Part shown: piece after piece, positions 59,706 through 64,000 of the stretch
Numbering within the stretch: the first letter of the stretch is position 1
Layout: every line of letters starts with the position of its first letter
Virus record (IMG/VR): IMGVR_UViG_3300034061_005227
Location: 34,378-98,377 of that record
Reading direction: 5' to 3' (one strand)
Length of the DNA: 64,000 nt
Origin: a virus
Notes under the pieces: generated by a model
What the model was told of the DNA's origin: nothing
The model's input: the letters and a program-made list of their open reading frames with translations, nothing else
Database searches by the model: none
Made by a program: the position numbers and the translations under genes

Positions 59706-61421
59706 ATGAATAAGTATAAAATTTTCGAACAATATAAACAAGATGAACCTTTAGAAAAGTTCAAAGCTATAGAAAACCCAGTTTTGAGAGCAGCTGCCGC
59801 GGCGAATTGTTTCCCTGAAGGATATGTAATTACTCAACATCCAGAAACAAATGAATTAGTTATTTCGGCTTTGAGTAAAAAACCTGAAAACGCGAACAAC
59901 AAGTTTGTTTATTACAAACCAGATTACACTTTAGAATATCGTACAACAAATGATAAAACAGGTAAAGTAGCTAGAACTTCAAAATGGAGTTGTTATGCTT
60001 TGTTAGAACGAACAAATCCTGAGACATCAAAAGTTCAACAAGAATTGTTATCAGCTTTAGAAAATAGTTTAGGTTGGAAACAATTTGCAAGTGTACAAGG
60101 TAATGACATATTAAATTATGATATAACTGATGTTGCGAAAGACCCAGACTTAAAACCTGGTGGTATGTATTATAATGTTGTAAAAGGATTACAACAATAT
60201 ATGGATGATTTAGTTAGTTCTAATAGACCATTCTATATGTGGAAAACTAAAAAGAAGGGGGTTGGAATTAAAAAAATGGAAGATGAACAAAAAAGAATTT
60301 TAGCACTTCCTGAGTTTTCGGGGTACAAGATTTGTTCAGTACCTGAACCTGAAAAGGGACCTGACGACATTATCGACATCGACATTAAGTATCCTGATTA
60401 CTTTGAAAAAGGTACTAAACTTTGTAAGCCTATGTCTGATTTTTCCCCTAAACAGATTTATAGTAAAACCTTATCATTGGTAGAAAAACTAGGTAAAGGG
60501 GCTAACAAAAAAGATTGTAGAAACCTAATTTTGTCCTATTACGAATTGATTCAAAAAGAAATTCCAATTAACCAAAACACTATTGACAAAATAAAACCAA
60601 TTGTAAGAAATTGTTCAACTGCAATAAATTTTCCTGGTCTTAAAGATAAAATACAATATATGCAACGAATAAAAATTAGAGGTGGACAAGGTAATATATT
60701 AAATTATAGCCTTAAAGAATCAAAGAATGATGAACTTTCTACACTAGTATCAGAAAGTTTAACAAGATTGAAAATTCAAAAAACAAAGAAGTTTATTACT
60801 GAAGGAAGAGAAGTAAGAAAAAGAATTGAATTCATTTTCGAAAGTATTGAGGTAAAGAATAGAAAGGATATTGAACTATTAGCTGATTGTTTATTGGGTG
60901 AAATGGTAAGATTGAGAAACGAGGGGTTTGATGAAATGATAATCAGTGAACAGATGGGTTTATTATCAAACCTCACTAATTTTTTTACAGGTGGAAAAGG
61001 TGGTGACTTTTTATCAGGTCTAAAGGGTGCTGCAGGTGGAGGTTTAATGTCAACCGTTATTGAAACTATAGCAGGTGGTATCCTAAAAACAATGGGTATC
61101 GACCCTAAAGGAACTTTGGGTACTTTAATTTTAAAAACAATTACAAACCTAACACCAGCTGACTTCCCTAAATTAAGTGATTGTAGATTTGTTTCAGGTT
61201 TAATCACAAAAAGTGTAATGGAAACTATTGCGGCTGAAGCGACAAAAAGTATTGGTGGAAAAACTATGGTTGGAAGTTTTATCGAAAACACTCTATTCGA
61301 ATTAGGTGAAGAAAGTGAAATATTCCAATCAATTAAGAACTTTATTGGTGATAAAATTGTTTGTCCATACCTAGAAGGTAAAGGTGGAAATGTTTTATCA
61401 AGTATTTTTGGAAAAAAATAA
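59706..61421 (+). CDS. Large pilot-like protein with hydrophobic C-terminus, 571 aa
   Basis: The N-terminus (MNKYKIFEQYKQDEPLEKF) is a possible short leader. Several conserved-looking cysteines in the first 300 residues (NCFPEG, WSCYALLE, KICSVPEPE, LCKPM) recur in pattern in the C-terminal domain of the previous gene. A leader-like segment (KKFITEGREVRKRIEFIFES) lies near 360-380. The C-terminal ~130 residues are Gly-rich and hydrophobic (LKGAAGGGLMSTVIETIAGG). Third of three large membrane-active proteins. Terminated by a structured 3' segment. Confidence 0.6.
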   Translation: MNKYKIFEQYKQDEPLEKFKAIENPVLRAAAAANCFPEGYVITQHPETNELVISALSKKPENANNKFVYYKPDYTLEYRTTNDKTGKVARTSKWSCYALLERTNPETSKVQQELLSALENSLGWKQFASVQGNDILNYDITDVAKDPDLKPGGMYYNVVKGLQQYMDDLVSSNRPFYMWKTKKKGVGIKKMEDEQKRILALPEFSGYKICSVPEPEKGPDDIIDIDIKYPDYFEKGTKLCKPMSDFSPKQIYSKTLSLVEKLGKGANKKDCRNLILSYYELIQKEIPINQNTIDKIKPIVRNCSTAINFPGLKDKIQYMQRIKIRGGQGNILNYSLKESKNDELSTLVSESLTRLKIQKTKKFITEGREVRKRIEFIFESIEVKNRKDIELLADCLLGEMVRLRNEGFDEMIISEQMGLLSNLTNFFTGGKGGDFLSGLKGAAGGGLMSTVIETIAGGILKTMGIDPKGTLGTLILKTITNLTPADFPKLSDCRFVSGLITKSVMETIAAEATKSIGGKTMVGSFIENTLFELGEESEIFQSIKNFIGDKIVCPYLEGKGGNVLSSIFGKK

Positions 61422-61430
61422 TTTTAAAGA

Positions 61431-61496
61431 AACCTGTGAGGTAGGACTCACATGGGATAAACTCGACTAAAGAAAGGGAGGTATCCAACATCTACC
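61431..61496 (+). ncRNA. Structured 3' untranslated segment with possible pseudoknot
   Basis: CC-TGTGAG/CTCACA-T-GG hairpin (61433-61455) with loop GTAGGA, a second stem GGATA/TATCC (61455-61459 with 61482-61486), and GGTAG (61440-61444) able to pair with CTACC (61492-61496). Lies between the pilot gene and a perfect terminator. May stabilise the mRNA 3' end or be a small RNA. Confidence 0.4.
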
Positions 61497-61520
61497 AAAA
61501 GGACGTTTACACGTCCTTTT
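61497..61520. terminator. Perfect intrinsic terminator
   Basis: 10-bp stem AAAAGGACGT/ACGTCCTTTT with a 4-nt loop; works on both strands between convergent genes. Confidence 0.9.
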
Positions 61521-61524
61521 GTGT

Positions 61525-62016
61525 TTAATAGAATGTTGTTTTGAATTCTTCCCAAATATCCCCAACTGATGAATTGATTATATCTGAAAATATAGTTGGT
61601 TCATAAGGTTTAATATTCATTTTCATATTTGCCTCGTCTGGTGTTCTATCACCCTTCAATCTATTACAAGATGAACAACAAGTTACTAAGTTCATCCAAG
61701 TATTTTGTCCACCTTTAGATTTTGGTATAATATGGTCTATTGTAAGGTTTCTTTTACTTCCACAATAAGTACATTCGTGACCATCACGTTTATATAATCT
61801 ATGTCTATTGATTTTCAATTTATGAACTCTGAACTTGACAAAGTTTAATAATCTGATAATTAATGGACGTATAAATTCACCCATACCTGATAATAAGGGT
61901 TTGTCACTCGCTTTTAACACTTCAGCTTTTCCTTTACTTACTAAAGTAAATCCTTTATAAACACTAGTTACATTAATAGGTGTAAAATCCGCATTCAATA
62001 CTAGTACCTTTTCCAT
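61525..62016 (-). CDS. HNH endonuclease, 163 aa
   Basis: An N-terminal domain with VLNADFTPINVTSVYKGF and a C-terminal HNH core: HECTYCGSKRNLTIDHIIPK, then GQNTWMNLVTCCSSCNRLKG with two CxxC zinc pairs and the DH catalytic site. This full-length arrangement is common in Bacteroidota and their phages; it cleaves DNA. Minus-strand late box upstream at 62041. Confidence 0.85.
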   Translation of the reverse strand: MEKVLVLNADFTPINVTSVYKGFTLVSKGKAEVLKASDKPLLSGMGEFIRPLIIRLLNFVKFRVHKLKINRHRLYKRDGHECTYCGSKRNLTIDHIIPKSKGGQNTWMNLVTCCSSCNRLKGDRTPDEANMKMNIKPYEPTIFSDIINSSVGDIWEEFKTTFY

Positions 62017-62040
62017 ATGAATATTTTTTTTCTTTCAATT

Positions 62041-62048
62041 ATAAATAT
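62041..62048 (-). promoter_or_regulatory. Late-type box ATATTTAT
   Basis: Minus strand, 24 bases before the HNH gene start. Confidence 0.5.
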
Positions 62049-62087
62049 TTTTTTTTGAAAGAATAACTAGTTATCAAAAACTTTTAC

Positions 62088-62095
62088 TACATTTG
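62088..62095 (+). promoter_or_regulatory. Host-type -7 element TACATTTG
   Basis: TAnnTTTG, 23 bases before the archaemetzincin gene at 62119. Confidence 0.5.
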
Positions 62096-62118
62096 TATAA
62101 TCAAAAGAAATAAATCAT

Positions 62119-62760
62119 ATGAAAACATTATTGAATCTTGCTGTTGTTGTATTTTTCATCTACATTTTGAAGGATGTTAACTTTGATAATTTAGCTAAGG
62201 ATGTTACCGAACAACCAAATCCTACACAATTTGATTCTTCATCACATAATGTAAGGGTATTCGATAATATTAAAATAAATCGGTCATTCAAGATAATTTG
62301 TTTGGGTGATGTAAATATTGATGAGTTACAAGATACAATAAATGAGGTTATCAATATTTTTAGTTCCCAAGGTATTAAAGTTGATTTTGAATATCACTCA
62401 CAAATAGAATCAATCAGTGAATTTATGATTACAGATGATTTTGGTAATTTGACTGAAATTATGGATAATCAAAAGTTATTACAAACATATTCAGAATATA
62501 CCTCAGTTGTTTTCTTGACAGATAAAAGATTGTTTGATAGTAATATAAGAGATTATGTTAGAGGATATTCCACAGGTTTTAATATATCGGTAAGAGTGGG
62601 CAATGGGTTTATAAAAGAAACTATGGTACACGAGTTAGGTCACATTCTTGGTTTGAAACATTGTGACGATTTATCTTGTGTAATGGCTATAAATAATGAT
62701 GATTATGATACTGGTCTTTTTTGTAAAAAATGTAAAAACACTTTGAACATATATGAGTAA
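62119..62760 (+). CDS. Membrane-anchored archaemetzincin-like metalloprotease, 213 aa
   Basis: An N-terminal hydrophobic anchor (MKTLLNLAVVVFFIYILKDV), then a protease domain with HELGHILGLKHC, SCVM and a later CKKC pair: the archaemetzincin (M54) HExxHxxGxxHC...CM...CxxC signature, though one spacing is one residue shorter than the copy at 29036. The two are paralogues sharing little outside the active site. Stop overlaps the next start by 8 bases. Confidence 0.75.
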   Translation: MKTLLNLAVVVFFIYILKDVNFDNLAKDVTEQPNPTQFDSSSHNVRVFDNIKINRSFKIICLGDVNIDELQDTINEVINIFSSQGIKVDFEYHSQIESISEFMITDDFGNLTEIMDNQKLLQTYSEYTSVVFLTDKRLFDSNIRDYVRGYSTGFNISVRVGNGFIKETMVHELGHILGLKHCDDLSCVMAINNDDYDTGLFCKKCKNTLNIYE

Positions 62761-63130
62761 TCCAAAAGAAAAAATGAAACAATTCTATACTGAAAATGGT
62801 ATAGTAGAAACATCCAAAGTAACAGGTTTATCCTATCAACGATTAATTGATGAACTTGACTTGAAGTACAAAAAATTTGAAGATATCCAATTCACACCCC
62901 ATCCTATGAGTGGTGTAAGAAGTGTAACTATGTTCGAAAATGGTTATGGTGCTTCAGTGGTTTCCCATCCAATGTCCTATGGTGGAAAGATGGGTTTATA
63001 TGAAATGGCTGTACTTGACAAAAATGGTGAATTAACCTATACTACACCAATAACTGATGATGTCATAGGTTACCTCACACCTGAACAAGTGACAGAAAAA
63101 TTAATTCAAATACAAGATTTAAAAAATTAA
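62753..63130 (+). CDS. Protein with HTH-like module and no leader, 125 aa
   Basis: It starts directly with the module (ENGIVETSKVTGLSYQRLID) that elsewhere follows leaders B, C and D. The C-terminal domain is beta-rich (SGVRSVTMFENGYGASVVSH). The absence of a leader makes it the untagged member of this family. Overlaps the archaemetzincin gene by 8 bases. Confidence 0.6.
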   Translation: MSNPKEKMKQFYTENGIVETSKVTGLSYQRLIDELDLKYKKFEDIQFTPHPMSGVRSVTMFENGYGASVVSHPMSYGGKMGLYEMAVLDKNGELTYTTPITDDVIGYLTPEQVTEKLIQIQDLKN

Positions 63131-63134
63131 AATT

Positions 63135-63407
63135 ATGCCAACCTTTTATCAAGATGTAGAAGCTGAAGTAGATATTGATGTTGAAGAATTTGTTGACTCA
63201 TGTTCAGGTAGAGAAATCGAAAAACTAATTCGTTATTTGGTTGAAGATGGTAGTTTACCAAAAACACTTACTACTTATACCCAAACACAAAATTTATCAC
63301 TTAATGACACCTTATGGTACGAAACCATAGAAAAAATTAGAAGTAATCGGTTAACTCTAACAGATGAGGAAATTGATATAATTGAGAATATTGCAAAACG
63401 ATTTTAA
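63135..63407 (+). CDS. Small acidic protein, 90 aa
   Basis: Acidic, with DVEAEVDIDVEEFVDSCSGR and a helical C-terminus. I have an impression of similar short phage proteins, but cannot name a family. 4 bases after the preceding gene. Confidence 0.55.
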   Translation: MPTFYQDVEAEVDIDVEEFVDSCSGREIEKLIRYLVEDGSLPKTLTTYTQTQNLSLNDTLWYETIEKIRSNRLTLTDEEIDIIENIAKRF

Positions 63408-63409
63408 TT

Positions 63410-63586
63410 ATGTATATTATTGTAAAACACATCAAAACAGACCACAATACGACTTTACCTGTTGTATTAGTTGATACACAATGTGAAGTATTAGAATTTG
63501 AAACTATTGAGGAGGCTGAAAATATGAAGAATCTTTTCGAAACTAATTCCGACTCAGGTTACAAATACGAAGTAAAAAAGATTTAA
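63410..63586 (+). CDS. Small hypothetical protein, 58 aa
   Basis: Reading by me: ATG at 63410, 2 bases after the preceding stop, ending at 63586. Ferredoxin-like strand/helix pattern (MYIIVKHIKTDHNTTLPVVL, EEAENMKNLFETN). No family recognised. Confidence 0.5.
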   Translation: MYIIVKHIKTDHNTTLPVVLVDTQCEVLEFETIEEAENMKNLFETNSDSGYKYEVKKI

Positions 63587-63646
63587 AAGTCCTTGACAAA
63601 TCAAAAACGATTACTTAAGTTTTAAAACACAATTAAACGAAACGAT

Positions 63647-64000
63647 ATGAACTTCATTGATGCCTTACAATCAGAGGACACTTACACGGAAAATGGAATG
63701 GTAACTAATTCTTCAACTTTGAACGAATGTGTAAACCTATTCTTTACTATTGGTGCTATGAGAAAACAAGATAAGGAAAGACTTATCTCAACATTCTCAA
63801 AAGCTTTCAATGAGAATCCGTTGTCAGCATTGAAAATCCTATTTTGGGTTAGAGATGTAAGAGGTGGAGCAGGTGAAAGACAAATCTTCCGAGATATCAT
63901 CAAGTATCTTGTGGAGAATCATCCAAATGTTGTTCAAAAGAACATCCAAGCAATACCATACTTTGGTAGATGGGATGACCTTTCAGTTCTTTTTGGTACC
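63647..64000 (+). CDS. DUF2828/Ro-like protein (3' end missing)
   Basis: Open to the window end; 118 residues visible. The segment NPLSALKILFWVRDVRGGAG then ERQIFRDI and IPYFGRWDDLSVL matches the N-terminal part of DUF2828 proteins, which resemble the TROVE/Ro fold that binds small RNAs. No leader. Function in a phage is unknown. Preceded by ~60 bases without a clear promoter box. Confidence 0.65.
   Translation, partial: MNFIDALQSEDTYTENGMVTNSSTLNECVNLFFTIGAMRKQDKERLISTFSKAFNENPLSALKILFWVRDVRGGAGERQIFRDIIKYLVENHPNVVQKNIQAIPYFGRWDDLSVLFGT

Noticed and set aside
1-64000. The window as an ordinary Bacteroidota chromosome
   Set aside because: No housekeeping operons, ribosomal or tRNA genes; very short overlapping genes, endolysins, holin-like proteins and repeated leaders point to a phage, although host-like genes keep a small doubt.
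1-64000. tRNA, rRNA and CRISPR arrays
   Set aside because: I looked for T-arm-like GTTCRA motifs with cloverleaf context and for regularly spaced repeats and found none; the ~40-bp intergenic repeats are too few and irregularly spaced for CRISPR.

Overview
The window looks like part of a very large, AT-rich tailed-phage genome whose host is a Bacteroidota (Flavobacteriia-like) bacterium. This is inferred from sequence alone; no capsid, terminase, portal or polymerase gene lies in the window. Host evidence: a type IX secretion (T9SS) C-terminal sorting domain, a TonB-dependent receptor of Bacteroidota type, TAnnTTTG promoters, and almost no Shine-Dalgarno sites (starts follow A-rich tracts). 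Phage evidence: about 99 short, tightly packed genes, many cell-wall hydrolases, holin-like proteins, and a large set of leader-tagged proteins.

The central observation is that about 40 otherwise unrelated proteins begin with one of five short N-terminal leaders. Family A is like MKKIIRLTERDLTRLVKRVI followed by KE or SEQ. Family B is a short basic helix ending ILRE-E (for example MKLEQTIRRILREE). Family C is MNLQEQLNRIQEMMG. Family D is MKIIITEEQ(Y/F). Family E is (I/V)SExE+xxIxxLYxI followed by an acidic residue. The leaders end in (I/L)-x-E, the consensus cut by the T4 prohead protease gp21. They therefore resemble capsid-targeting sequences of T4 internal head proteins (IPI-III, Alt). I infer a large arsenal of proteins packaged in the head and injected with the DNA, and this is my candidate for an undescribed system. 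Attached domains include PcfJ-like, an ADP-ribosyltransferase-like fold, ParB-like, metallopeptidase, HD hydrolase, leucine-rich repeats, lysozyme, L,D-transpeptidase, M15 peptidase plus alpha/beta hydrolase, and hydrophobic pilot-like proteins. Several are domains known from injected polyvalent proteins, here split into separate tagged genes.

Layout. 1-6.9 kb: T9SS protein cut by the left edge, leader proteins, TonB-dependent receptor. 7.3-10.0 kb: cluster of ten small unknown genes behind a host-type promoter. 10.0-17.2 kb: holin-like gene, then an eight-gene, mostly overlapping operon of leader B/C proteins. 17.2-22.1 kb: leftward operon of nine leader-D proteins, five of them leucine-rich-repeat paralogues. 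22.1-24.6 kb: compositionally distinct region with two long non-coding stretches, DnaA-box-like sites and a small secreted/membrane operon. 24.6-38 kb: HNH endonuclease, more leader proteins, archaemetzincin and a dense cell-wall-hydrolase block. 38-44.8 kb: FKBP isomerase, small secreted proteins, phosphoesterase, GH19 endolysin. 44.8-51.3 kb: histidine kinase, receiver and coiled-coil membrane protein; an asparagine-synthetase-like class II enzyme behind an Asn-rich leader peptide and terminator; DnaK. 51.3-61.4 kb: holin-like gene, GMP-reductase-like enzyme, large pilot-like proteins. 61.5-64 kb: HNH protein, a second archaemetzincin, small genes, and a DUF2828-like gene cut by the right edge.

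Two promoter classes are visible. A box ATATTTAT(A/T), on both strands, lies 3 to about 33 bases upstream of most leader genes and hydrolases (probably late). TAnnTTTG boxes, some with TTTG 19 bases upstream, precede the small-gene clusters and some secreted or enzyme genes (probably host-polymerase, early or middle). No tRNA, rRNA, CRISPR array or insertion sequence was recognised.
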